Virus record (IMG/VR): IMGVR_UViG_3300020477_000033
Span: 1 to 53,591 of that record
Direction: 5' to 3' (one strand)
Length of the DNA stretch: 53,591 bases
From: a virus
The notes under the pieces are model-generated. The model saw only the letters and a list, made by a program, of their open reading frames with translations. It was not told the DNA's origin and did no database searches. Made by a program: the position numbers and the translations under genes. Below are positions 1 to 6,644 of the stretch, in pieces. Numbering within the stretch: the stretch's first letter is position 1; each line of letters begins with the position of its first letter.

Positions 1-530
1 GACATATATTAGAATTTGGCTTTGGTATGGGTATTAGTGCTGGTTTAATACAAGAAAAAGATATTGAATCGCATACTATTATTGAGATTAATGATACTAT
101 ATATAATTCATTAGTCGAGTGGGCTAAAGATAAGCCTAATGTAATAGCAGTAAAAGGTGATTGGTATGATGATATACCTACAGATAAAAAGTATGATGGT
201 GTCTTTTATGATGGATTTGGTGATATGTTAAATAAAAGATATTTTCCTACAAGAATTATGCAGCATTGCAAAGAAGGAACTATACTTACTTGGTATAACA
301 ATCTTTTAAAAGAAGAAAGCCAATATGATGGTTCTGTAAAAACAATGAATAGGACTGAGAAAGGTGTTCCATTAGGAGATTTAGAACAGTTTAAAAATCC
401 AGAAAGAATTACTTACGAAACAGTAAGTTTAACAATACCAGATGAAGCTAGAATAAAATGGTATTTAGAGGGGAGTGGTAATACTTACTATGCCCCTAAA
501 TTAATAGTGGATAATAATGATTTAAATTAA
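1..530 (+). CDS. GAMT-like SAM methyltransferase, 5' truncated by window edge
   Basis: This is the C-terminal 176 codons of a class I S-adenosylmethionine methyltransferase; reading opens at base 3 and the first residues are already motif I (ILEFGFGMGIS). The acidic loop IIEIND and the post-motif YDGFGD follow. It is a diverged second copy of the complete gene at 51883-52554, which shows the part missing here. Relationship to guanidinoacetate N-methyltransferase is argued at the full copy. The C-terminus differs from the other copy (ends NDLN rather than TDIGG). An internal ATG at base 27 is not the true start because homology continues upstream to the edge. Confidence 0.85.
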   Translation, partial: HILEFGFGMGISAGLIQEKDIESHTIIEINDTIYNSLVEWAKDKPNVIAVKGDWYDDIPTDKKYDGVFYDGFGDMLNKRYFPTRIMQHCKEGTILTWYNNLLKEESQYDGSVKTMNRTEKGVPLGDLEQFKNPERITYETVSLTIPDEARIKWYLEGSGNTYYAPKLIVDNNDLN

Positions 531-565
531 TAAATTATATGCACTTAAAATAATAGGAGAAATAA

Positions 566-835
566 ATGAAAAGAAAGAAACCATATAGACCTTTAAAAGA
601 AGCTAGAAAGACTGCAAGGAAAGTAGGTAAAAAAGGATTTGGAACATCTGGAAAAGGCGGAGTTAAAGGTGCTAAAATTGCAAAAAAGGCAGCTAAGAAA
701 CAGGGTAAAGCTGCTCTAAAAGCTGCTAGAAAGAATGTAAGAGCTATGAGAAAAAGTAAAAGAAGACTTAAAAGACTTACTAGAAAACATGGTAGAGCAC
801 TTTTAAAGAAAGGCTCAATTTCAAGAAAACAATAA
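566..835 (+). CDS. Small histone-like Lys/Arg/Ala-rich protein (89 aa)
   Basis: No family is recognised. About half of the residues are Lys or Arg, with Ala and Gly making up much of the rest (for example KKAAKKQGKAALKAARK), so the protein is extremely basic and probably helical. Composition resembles histone H1 tails and phage DNA-condensing or RNA-binding proteins. An RBS (GGAG) lies at 556-559, seven bases before the ATG. It sits between the methyltransferase and the anchored coiled-coil gene, in the segment absent from the right-hand repeat copy, so it is variable cargo. DNA packaging or nucleoid binding is inference from composition only. Confidence 0.7.
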   Translation: MKRKKPYRPLKEARKTARKVGKKGFGTSGKGGVKGAKIAKKAAKKQGKAALKAARKNVRAMRKSKRRLKRLTRKHGRALLKKGSISRKQ

Positions 836-851
836 GAAATAAGGAGAAAAA

Positions 852-1019
852 ATGGCTAAAGAACAAGATAAAGCAAAAGAAGTAGTTCAAGAACCTATCA
901 ATTTAGAAGAACAATTGAAGGTAATTGAGGCTCAAATTGCTGAATTGCGTGGAACACACAACTACATAAATAGTCTTTTACAACAAGGCTTTAAAGTTGT
1001 GCCTCCAGCTGAAAAATAG
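852..1019 (+). CDS. Small coiled-coil protein (55 aa)
   Basis: A 56-codon frame starts at ATG 852 behind a good RBS (AAGGAG, 841-846) and ends TAG at 1017-1019. The product begins MAKEQDKAKE and has a heptad-like centre (LEEQLKVIEAQIAEL), predicting a short coiled coil, then a polar tail ending PPAEK. It resembles in size and layout the 68-residue protein at 5450-5656 and the 79-residue protein at 51301-51540, which also follow structural genes. It is absent from the right copy of the repeated block. Function unknown. Confidence 0.65.
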   Translation: MAKEQDKAKEVVQEPINLEEQLKVIEAQIAELRGTHNYINSLLQQGFKVVPPAEK

Positions 1020-1026
1020 AAATGAG

Positions 1027-1047
1027 GGGGGAGTAATACTCTCCCCA
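1027..1047. other. G-rich intergenic hairpin
   Basis: GGGGGGAG, loop TAATA, CTCTCCCC forms an 8-bp stem with one G-T pair, 30 bases before the next ATG. No U-run follows, so it looks more like an attenuator or mRNA-stability hairpin than a strong terminator. A similar G6/C6 hairpin follows the capsid gene at 44331-44353. Confidence 0.55.
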
Positions 1048-1076
1048 ACATTAACACTTTAGATTACGGAGATAAC

Positions 1077-1367
1077 ATGGAAGTAGGAAAAGACACTAAG
1101 TTTAGTCTTACAATTGAAACAGCAATTAGTATTGTTGTTACCTTAGGTATGGTTATTGGTATGTGGTTTACTCTTAAAGCCGACATAGAAGAAGCAAAAG
1201 AATTACCAGTACCAGAAGTGGGTCGTACAGAATATGATTTAAAAGACCAAATGATACGAAACACAATCATCGAAACGCAAAAAGACGTTACAGAAATGAA
1301 GGAAGAGCAAAAAGAAATGCGTGATGATGTTAAAAATATCGAACGTATGATGATGCAACAAAACTAA
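1077..1367 (+). CDS. N-terminal membrane anchor plus coiled coil, spanin/XhlA-like (96 aa)
   Basis: One hydrophobic segment (about residues 16-33, AISIVVTLGMVIGMWFTL) is followed by a charged helix rich in Glu and Lys with heptad spacing (MKEEQKEMRDDVKNIERM). That layout fits an inner-membrane i-spanin or an XhlA-type lysis accessory protein. A closely similar paralogue is at 52556-52849. Downstream come an exported thioredoxin-like protein, a beta-barrel protein and a holin, so a lysis or envelope role is plausible. No o-spanin lipoprotein was recognised. The start is set by the RBS-like TACGGAG at 1066-1072. Confidence 0.65.
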   Translation: MEVGKDTKFSLTIETAISIVVTLGMVIGMWFTLKADIEEAKELPVPEVGRTEYDLKDQMIRNTIIETQKDVTEMKEEQKEMRDDVKNIERMMMQQN

Positions 1368-1379
1368 TGAGGAAACATT

Positions 1380-1787
1380 ATGATAAAGACATTCTTATTA
1401 CGATGCTTATTGCTGGGTGGCTTTTTTTGGCATTCATCCTTGCTATATGGGCAATCAACTCTTAAAAATTTACAAGAAGTACAATTCTTAAGTCAAAACC
1501 AATGTGTAGTTATACAGGTTAATGCAGATTGGAATGCAAGAGCTGCTATTGATTTAGGTAAAATGAAAAACTGTGTTTGGTTTAATGCTAGTATAGACAA
1601 TAAAGAATATGGTGTTATAATAGCAAACGAATGGAAGATTGCTTCAGTTCCTACAATACTTATGTTTGAAAAGGGTAAAGAGATTAAAAGATGGGAAGCA
1701 GGATTATCATTTGCATTAAATGCAGACGATATTAAAAAAGAAATCAAAAAAGAAATTGATGAAATAATGTTAAGAAGATTTCAATAA
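1380..1787 (+). CDS. Exported thioredoxin-fold protein lacking the CXXC motif (135 aa)
   Basis: The N-terminus has a basic-hydrophobic signal peptide (about residues 1-25, ending LLYGQS). The rest follows a thioredoxin pattern: a beta strand (VVIQVNADW), a helix, a central strand, then the cis-proline loop SVPTILMF (P91) and the strand KEIKRWEAG. Where WCGPC is expected the sequence is W51-N-A-R-A55, so redox chemistry should be absent. The same replacement occurs in the paralogue at 52859-53266, so it is not a local error. A periplasmic binding, folding or decoy role is inferred. It overlaps no neighbour and has an RBS (GAGG) at 1369-1372. Confidence 0.75.
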   Translation: MIKTFLLRCLLLGGFFWHSSLLYGQSTLKNLQEVQFLSQNQCVVIQVNADWNARAAIDLGKMKNCVWFNASIDNKEYGVIIANEWKIASVPTILMFEKGKEIKRWEAGLSFALNADDIKKEIKKEIDEIMLRRFQ

Positions 1788-1796
1788 GGAGAAAAT

Positions 1797-2870
1797 ATGA
1801 AGAAATTATTAGCAGGATTAATGTTAATGTGCTCATTGAGTGCTCAGGACTTTTTTAAGTTTAGTACTATTTATGGAGCATACAATTTAACAAGTCCTTT
1901 AACAAAAGACCAAACCTATCAAGTAAGTAATGGTGCTTTACAAGAGATACAAGAAGAGTTAGAAGACCACGGTTCTTTAACTTTAGGTATTAGAAAATTA
2001 GCACGATTTGATTATGAGAATAAACCTGAAGTATGGTATACAGGAAAAGAAGCTCCTATCAATGAAAGTGTTATGATTGGTAATGGTATGGCACAAGGTT
2101 GGGAATATGTATTAGAATACTCTCAACACAAGCAATTTGGTGAAGAGTTTGATAATCATGAATATATGTTAAGATATTTAGCTCCTAAGTTTATCTTTAA
2201 AGCTAACTACGATGCTAAAGGATTAGAAGATTTAGAGTTTGCTGCAGTTGATATGCGATTAAGAAAAAATCTAGGTAATCTAGATTTATCTGTCGGTCTT
2301 GCAGGAAGATCACATCCAGCATATTTAGACTTCCTACCTATTGATTTATGGTGGGATGAACAAGGTATAGATACAAGTGAGTATATTCCTTTTTGGTTAT
2401 TTGCTTATGATAAAGGATATACAGATGAATGGACACAACAATATACTCAATATGGTTATGAGTTTTACGATTGGTTGTGGTGGGATGAAGAAGGAAATCT
2501 TGTAGCAACTACTGATGAAGAGTTTTATACTTTAGTATATGGTGATTTAGTAGATGATTATAATGAAGATTATGCTCGTGATCTAGGCTATCAGTATGAA
2601 TTATCTTTATCTTTAGGATTAGATTATTATAAGTATTTAGATGATAGTTGGATTCACATGTGGAGCACTATATATCCTTATAATAAAGGAATGTCAGATT
2701 ATTCATTTAATTATGAAATAGCAGACAATAAAATAGACTACGATATGGGAATAGTATTAGGATGGAAACTATCTCCTAAATTCGGAGTATTTGTTCAAGG
2801 TCGTTATCTTTCTATGTATGACGTACAAAGTTATGAAGCAATGACTGGTATTAATTGGTTAATATATTAA
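1797..2870 (+). CDS. Exported beta-barrel-like protein (357 aa)
   Basis: A clear signal peptide (MKKLLAGLMLMCSLSAQ) precedes a protein rich in Tyr, Trp and Asp with alternating polar/aromatic strands, and the chain ends in an aromatic-flanked strand (GINWLIY) as outer-membrane beta-barrels do. Acidic stretches near residues 180-260 may be surface loops. No family is recognised. A closely related copy begins at 53266 and is cut by the right edge. It follows directly on the thioredoxin-like gene with a strong RBS (AAGGAG). Possible roles are receptor masking, superinfection exclusion or outer-membrane disruption; none is shown. Confidence 0.65.
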   Translation: MKKLLAGLMLMCSLSAQDFFKFSTIYGAYNLTSPLTKDQTYQVSNGALQEIQEELEDHGSLTLGIRKLARFDYENKPEVWYTGKEAPINESVMIGNGMAQGWEYVLEYSQHKQFGEEFDNHEYMLRYLAPKFIFKANYDAKGLEDLEFAAVDMRLRKNLGNLDLSVGLAGRSHPAYLDFLPIDLWWDEQGIDTSEYIPFWLFAYDKGYTDEWTQQYTQYGYEFYDWLWWDEEGNLVATTDEEFYTLVYGDLVDDYNEDYARDLGYQYELSLSLGLDYYKYLDDSWIHMWSTIYPYNKGMSDYSFNYEIADNKIDYDMGIVLGWKLSPKFGVFVQGRYLSMYDVQSYEAMTGINWLIY

Positions 2871-2879
2871 GGAGAAAAT

Positions 2880-3251
2880 ATGCCTAAATTAAATGTTGTA
2901 GCAGGAATTATAGATAAAGTAGCAGGTCATGTTGATAAGTTTACTTTAGATAAACAAGAAAAAGCTGAATTAATTGCTGAAATTAATAAAGCTCAACTTG
3001 AGGTTAATAAAGTAGAAGCAGGACATACTTCTAAGTTTGTAAGTGGCTGGAGGCCGTTTACAGGCTGGATTTGTGCAACTGCACTTGGATATCATTATAT
3101 TTTACAACCATTACTTACTTTTGTCTTATATTCATTTGGTAATGAAATAACTTTACCAACATTTGACATGACTACATTAACTACAGTCTTACTTGGGATG
3201 CTCGGGCTTGGGGGAATGCGTAGTCTAGAAAAGGTAAAGAGGTCAGCTTGA
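2880..3251 (+). CDS. Holin of the 3TM / GTA type (123 aa)
   Basis: The N-terminal half is an amphipathic charged helix (KQEKAELIAEINKAQLEV), then the hallmark GWRPFTGW at residues 56-63 and two or three hydrophobic segments (about 62-80, 80-98, 100-115). This is the architecture of the holin_3TMs family, in which the protein forms inner-membrane pores that release the endolysin. The start codon follows AAGGAG by six bases. The gene closes a membrane/lysis module; the lysozyme is 7 kb downstream rather than adjacent. The stop codon overlaps a TTG start of the next small gene. Confidence 0.8.
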   Translation: MPKLNVVAGIIDKVAGHVDKFTLDKQEKAELIAEINKAQLEVNKVEAGHTSKFVSGWRPFTGWICATALGYHYILQPLLTFVLYSFGNEITLPTFDMTTLTTVLLGMLGLGGMRSLEKVKRSA

Positions 3252-3382
3252 GAAGATCTTTATTTAAAAGTCAAAGAATAGTAAAAAAGAAAAAGAAGAA
3301 AACACGACAAGGAAATAGTAATAATACTAAGTATGGCACTAAAATTAGTAAGAAATACTACAAAAAAAGGAAAAAAAATTAA
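3248..3382 (+). CDS. Small Lys-rich protein with TTG start (44 aa)
   Basis: A 45-codon frame starts at TTG 3248, overlapping the holin stop (TTGA), and ends TAA at 3380-3382. The product is strongly basic (RRSLFKSQRIVKKKKKKTRQ ... YYKKRKKN). The tight TTGA coupling and the similarity in composition to other small Lys-rich products here (566-835, 6516-6644) support it. No RBS stands alone, so translation is probably coupled to the holin. Function unknown; nucleic-acid or membrane binding are both possible. Confidence 0.55.
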   Translation: MRRSLFKSQRIVKKKKKKTRQGNSNNTKYGTKISKKYYKKRKKN

Positions 3383-3383
3383 T

Positions 3384-3428
3384 TATGTCAAGTAAAATCT
3401 TGACATAAAGTAAAAAAACTATTATATT
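3384..3428 (+). promoter_or_regulatory. Sigma70-like promoter with an operator-like inverted repeat
   Basis: TTGACA (3400-3405), a 17-base spacer and TATATT (3423-3428) make a near-consensus promoter 12 bases upstream of the ATG at 3441. A perfect 9-bp inverted repeat (TATGTCAAG, six bases, CTTGACATA; 3384-3407) covers the whole -35 box. It could be an operator, or a weak terminator for the membrane/lysis genes, although no U-run follows. It begins a new rightward transcription unit for the following structural genes. Confidence 0.65.
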
Positions 3429-3440
3429 AGAGGTAAAATT

Positions 3441-3995
3441 ATGGCGACACCACAAGACAAAAAAACTGGTTTATATCCTGATTATTCTGATAGTACATAT
3501 GCTCATTTAGATATTACTACTGAAAATAACATATTAGGTTATGAACAATATGGATCAGGTTGGCAACCTGGAGATGGCTTGATTAACTTCTTTCTTGGAG
3601 AAGACAATTTTGCAAGAGGAGGAAGAAAAGATCTCTTATTACGTCCAAAAGATGGAGATAATGTATATAATCAAATAGTAGACTGGGCTAAGGAGAAATC
3701 CTTTATATCTGATGCAGCTAAAGACAATCTATTAAGACTTTCAGAACCAATAGAAAGTAGAAGAGAATTTGATGCATTTAAAGATGAATATGGATGGGGA
3801 ATGACGACTGGAAATGTAGCTCAAGCTGCTCTTACAAATTGGGCTGCTCCTGGTAAAGCAATAACCGCAGGTGTTGGTGCTTTGGCCAGAAAATTTCCAA
3901 AATTAGCCAAAGGAACTAAATGGACTGGTGGCTTAGGTTTAGGTGGATATGGTAGTTTTAGATTACTTGATTGGTATAATGAAGGAGGAGAGTAG
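3441..3995 (+). CDS. Conserved-looking phage protein of unknown function (184 aa)
   Basis: No family is recognised. The N-terminal 120 residues are polar and aromatic, and the C-terminal 60 are Gly/Ala-rich with a hydrophobic stretch (AALTNWAAPGKAITAGVGAL), suggesting a membrane-active or virion-internal region. It is the first gene behind the promoter at 3400-3428, with AGAGG as RBS (3429-3433), and is separated by two bases from the basic 477-residue protein. Position suggests a virion or ejection component. Confidence 0.55.
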   Translation: MATPQDKKTGLYPDYSDSTYAHLDITTENNILGYEQYGSGWQPGDGLINFFLGEDNFARGGRKDLLLRPKDGDNVYNQIVDWAKEKSFISDAAKDNLLRLSEPIESRREFDAFKDEYGWGMTTGNVAQAALTNWAAPGKAITAGVGALARKFPKLAKGTKWTGGLGLGGYGSFRLLDWYNEGGE

Positions 3996-3997
3996 AT

Positions 3998-5431
3998 ATG
4001 GGACAACAAGAAAGAAAGTTATTAAAAGATCAGCTAAAAGATTATGCAAAAACGAAAGATCAGTTTACAGAACATGTTGATAGTGAGAAAGCTGGTAAAG
4101 ATATTTGGCAAGCTGCTCAAGGCCCATTAGCAGTAGGAACTGGAATAGGTATTTATTTAGCAGGAAAAGGAATACACAGAGGATATAAATCTATTAAAGA
4201 AAAAAGTGGAGTCATAGGAAAAGGTATTAAAAAAATACAAAGACTTGGTGCAAAGATTTCTGAAACATCTAAAGAAAGACAAACAAGAAAAGCAAATAAA
4301 AGATTAAGATTACCTGCACCAAGTGCAGAGTGGTTAGCAAAGTCTGAATTAGAAAAACAAGATGAAATAGATAGAAAAAATAGAAGAATTAGCGATAGAG
4401 ATAAGCCTAAGAAAGCTAGAAAACCTAAAGTAATAAAATTTGGTGAAATAACATATATGCCTGGAGGTAGTAGTAAAAATATTAAACCATTAACTACTCC
4501 AACTAAAGCAGAAAGATCTAAAAAGAAATATGGAGGTAAAAAAACATCTCTTGGATTTATTAAAACAGGTCAAAAGTTTGATCCAGGCAAAAAAGCTAAA
4601 GATAATATTGGCTTAAGAGTTACTAGAACTGAAATGGGAACTCCCACTAAACATAGTTATTATCCTCAAACAAAAGGAAAAAGTAAGCAAGTAAAATCTA
4701 CTCTATATACCGATGCTACAAAGCAAGAGTATTTATATAAACCTACAGGTAAAAAAGGTAAAGCTGGTAAGCAAGTTTTTGATGTAACAACATCTAAAAG
4801 CAAACTTATTCGTCAAGCTTCTGCTCAGCAAAAGATAATTGACCAAGGTGGAAGAAGTCGTGGTGGAAAGATTTTTAAATCACCATCAGCTGTAAAGAGA
4901 GCTGAAAGCAAATTAGCTTCTATTCAACAGCAAGCACATTCACGTTTGTTAACTGGTGGTAAGTCAGGCGGTTTTGGATCAAGTGGAAGACATGCTAAAT
5001 CTACTATATATGATGCAAAATATGGTGGTAAACCTAGAATTGAGTCAATGCCTCAATCTAAAAAGGTAAGACCTCACACTTCTAATTTACCTGCAGTTAC
5101 TAGATATTCACAAGATGCATTAACTAGTCCAATGGTAAGAGCAAAACATGGTAAAAGCACTGTTTTAGTTCCACAAGGACGACAACAAGCCCAAATTGAT
5201 CAAGCAGCAAGAAGTAGATCAGCAAAATTTAGTAGGCTGGCACCAAGAATAACAAAAAGGTTAGAGAGACAAGGAAAAATACCTGGTGAGGCAACTCGTA
5301 CAGCATTAGCTAGAGCTACATCTCCAAGAAAAATTGGAGGAGTTCCAGCATATCAATCTAATGCAGCTAGACAAGCAGCGTTTTCTTTATTAGGTAAAAA
5401 AGGAAAATTCATTAAAAAATTAATTAAATAA
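3998..5431 (+). CDS. Large basic protein with short hydrophobic segment (477 aa)
   Basis: No family is recognised. Residues about 45-62 are hydrophobic and glycine-rich (GPLAVGTGIGIYLAGKG). The rest is a long Lys/Arg/Ser/Gly-rich, low-complexity chain with no clear globular core (GGKKTSLGF, GRSRGGKIF, KGKFIKKLIK at the end). Its composition is that of a nucleic-acid-binding or packaged virion protein. GGAGGAG at 3982-3988 serves as RBS within the end of the previous gene. Its location ahead of structural genes suggests an internal virion protein; this is inference. Confidence 0.55.
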   Translation: MGQQERKLLKDQLKDYAKTKDQFTEHVDSEKAGKDIWQAAQGPLAVGTGIGIYLAGKGIHRGYKSIKEKSGVIGKGIKKIQRLGAKISETSKERQTRKANKRLRLPAPSAEWLAKSELEKQDEIDRKNRRISDRDKPKKARKPKVIKFGEITYMPGGSSKNIKPLTTPTKAERSKKKYGGKKTSLGFIKTGQKFDPGKKAKDNIGLRVTRTEMGTPTKHSYYPQTKGKSKQVKSTLYTDATKQEYLYKPTGKKGKAGKQVFDVTTSKSKLIRQASAQQKIIDQGGRSRGGKIFKSPSAVKRAESKLASIQQQAHSRLLTGGKSGGFGSSGRHAKSTIYDAKYGGKPRIESMPQSKKVRPHTSNLPAVTRYSQDALTSPMVRAKHGKSTVLVPQGRQQAQIDQAARSRSAKFSRLAPRITKRLERQGKIPGEATRTALARATSPRKIGGVPAYQSNAARQAAFSLLGKKGKFIKKLIK

Positions 5432-5449
5432 AACAGGAGAACCTAGATA

Positions 5450-5656
5450 ATGTCAAATAAAAAAGAAAAAGTTAGTTTAAAAGATACAGCTATGGAAGAG
5501 ATGCAAAAATTAATTGAATCTCATAATCAGCTTATTCAACAAATTAATGATGCTAATGCACAATTAGCAGATCTTAAATCAGCAATCGTAGAAAAACAAG
5601 GATACTTAAAAGGCCTTGAAGACTGCGATGCACAATGCGACAAGGAGAAAAAATAA
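5450..5656 (+). CDS. Small coiled-coil protein (68 aa)
   Basis: The product is mostly one predicted coiled coil (MQKLIESHNQLIQQINDANA, then AQLADLKSAI) with a polar start and an acidic/Cys-containing tail (CDAQCDKEKK). Its build (short charged head, heptads, terminal QGY-type turn) is like the 55-residue protein at 852-1019. RBS CAGGAG lies at 5434-5439. It is followed two bases later by a 30-residue cationic peptide gene. Function unknown; a small scaffolding or assembly protein is possible. Confidence 0.6.
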   Translation: MSNKKEKVSLKDTAMEEMQKLIESHNQLIQQINDANAQLADLKSAIVEKQGYLKGLEDCDAQCDKEKK

Positions 5657-5657
5657 C

Positions 5658-5750
5658 ATGGCTAAGGCAAAGAAAAAAATGATTGTGAAACTATGGTGGA
5701 TCAATTTAAAGAAAAAAGTAAAGCTTTGGTGGAAAAAGCTCTCTAAATAA
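5658..5750 (+). CDS. 30-residue Trp/Lys-rich cationic peptide
   Basis: ATG 5658 to TAA 5750 encodes a peptide starting MAKAKKKM that contains the duplicated unit KLWW (VKLWWINL and VKLWWKKL). The net charge is strongly positive and the Trp pairs recur 14 residues apart, as in amphipathic membrane-active peptides. A good RBS (AAGGAG, 5642-5647) precedes it, and it ends 11 bases before the next start. The design resembles cationic antimicrobial peptides and the phage 'disruptin' class of outer-membrane-disrupting lysis peptides. That role is inference; it could also be a nucleic-acid-binding peptide. Confidence 0.5.
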   Translation: MAKAKKKMIVKLWWINLKKKVKLWWKKLSK

Positions 5751-5761
5751 TAGGAGGTCCT

Positions 5762-6529
5762 TTGAAAGTAAAAAAGCGTGGTATTATAATACCAGATACG
5801 CATTATCCATTACAAGATAATGCAGCAATTAATTGCGTAGTTAAAGCAATTAAAAAAGTCAAACCAGATGTATTTGTTAATCTGGGTGACGTAGGAGAAT
5901 GGGAATCGGTATCAGCATGGAGATATAAAGATAAAAAATTACCTCCATTAGAATACCAAATTCCTATAATTGATGAAGATATTAGGTTAGTAAATGAAGG
6001 GTTAGATGTTTGGGACAAAGTACTTAAACAAGTCGGATGTAAAGAAAAATATTTACTCCAAGGCAACCATGATCTCTGGTTGGATAATTTTGTTACTAAA
6101 TATCCCTATATGGTTGACTATTCTTTTAAGAAAGCATGTAAAATCAAAGAAAGAGGATACAAGTACACAGAATACAACCTCCCAATCCAAATAGGAAAAT
6201 TAACTTTTTTCCATGGAGCGTTTGCTACTACATATCATGCAAAGAAGCATTTAGAGACATATGGTGAAAATGTAATTTATGGACATACTCATGATTTACA
6301 AAGACACACTCAAACTAAACTAGGTGGAACTATAGGAGCCTGGTCCTTAGGCTGTTTAAAAGATATGTCTCATGAAAATAATAAATGGTTAAAGGGTAGG
6401 CTTCATAATTGGGTTCATGCTTTTGCTATTGTTGACTGGTTTTCAAACGGTCATTTTAAGGTAGAAATTGTAGAAATCCATAATGGAGTTACCAGTGTTT
6501 GGGGGGATATTATAGATGGCAATATATAG
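5762..6529 (+). CDS. Calcineurin-like metallophosphoesterase (255 aa)
   Basis: All five metal-site motifs of the calcineurin-like phosphoesterase family are present in order: PDTHYP (D12, H14), LGDVG (D43), GNHD (N102-D104), FHGA (H151) and YGHTHD (H175, H177). The enzyme should hydrolyse phosphate mono- or diesters with two metal ions; the substrate cannot be told. Length is normal for the family. The start is TTG at 5762 behind AGGAGG (5753-5758). It is placed among structural genes rather than replication genes, so a virion-linked or nucleotide/second-messenger role are both open. Confidence 0.9.
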   Translation: MKVKKRGIIIPDTHYPLQDNAAINCVVKAIKKVKPDVFVNLGDVGEWESVSAWRYKDKKLPPLEYQIPIIDEDIRLVNEGLDVWDKVLKQVGCKEKYLLQGNHDLWLDNFVTKYPYMVDYSFKKACKIKERGYKYTEYNLPIQIGKLTFFHGAFATTYHAKKHLETYGENVIYGHTHDLQRHTQTKLGGTIGAWSLGCLKDMSHENNKWLKGRLHNWVHAFAIVDWFSNGHFKVEIVEIHNGVTSVWGDIIDGNI

Positions 6530-6644
6530 CAATAATATAGGAAATGAATTTAGGCAATCTGGTCTTACTGAAAGAAGAATGCATAATATGGCTTCCTATA
6601 CTACACCTAAAAAGAAAAAGAAGAAAAAGAAAAAGAAGAAATGA
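6516..6644 (+). CDS. 42-residue protein with 11-lysine tail
   Basis: ATG 6516 lies inside the end of the phosphoesterase gene and the frame ends TGA 6642-6644, overlapping the next ATG (ATGA). The first 31 residues are ordinary (MAIYSNNIGNEF ... SYTTP) and are followed by eleven consecutive lysines to the C-terminus. The coupled starts on both sides support translation. A DNA- or RNA-contacting tail is inferred. The A/G-rich tract could also be a slippery site, so an out-of-frame product is possible. Confidence 0.55.
   Translation: MAIYSNNIGNEFRQSGLTERRMHNMASYTTPKKKKKKKKKKK

Larger units (their letters stand above)
1..2122 (+). repeat. Left copy of terminal repeated gene block
   Basis: This stretch repeats 52022-53591 in the same orientation: methyltransferase, anchored coiled-coil protein, cysteine-less thioredoxin, beta-barrel protein. 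The first 60 bases differ from the right copy at one position, whereas other parts show many synonymous changes. The left copy has about 0.55 kb (roughly 531-1076) between methyltransferase and coiled-coil gene that the right copy lacks. Both window edges fall within the repeat, which suggests a circular map closed by two strain variants rather than two copies in one genome. Confidence 0.85.

Noticed and set aside
1-2122. True terminal direct repeat of a linear phage
   Set aside because: The two copies are not identical and differ by a 0.55-kb indel; packaged terminal repeats should be identical.
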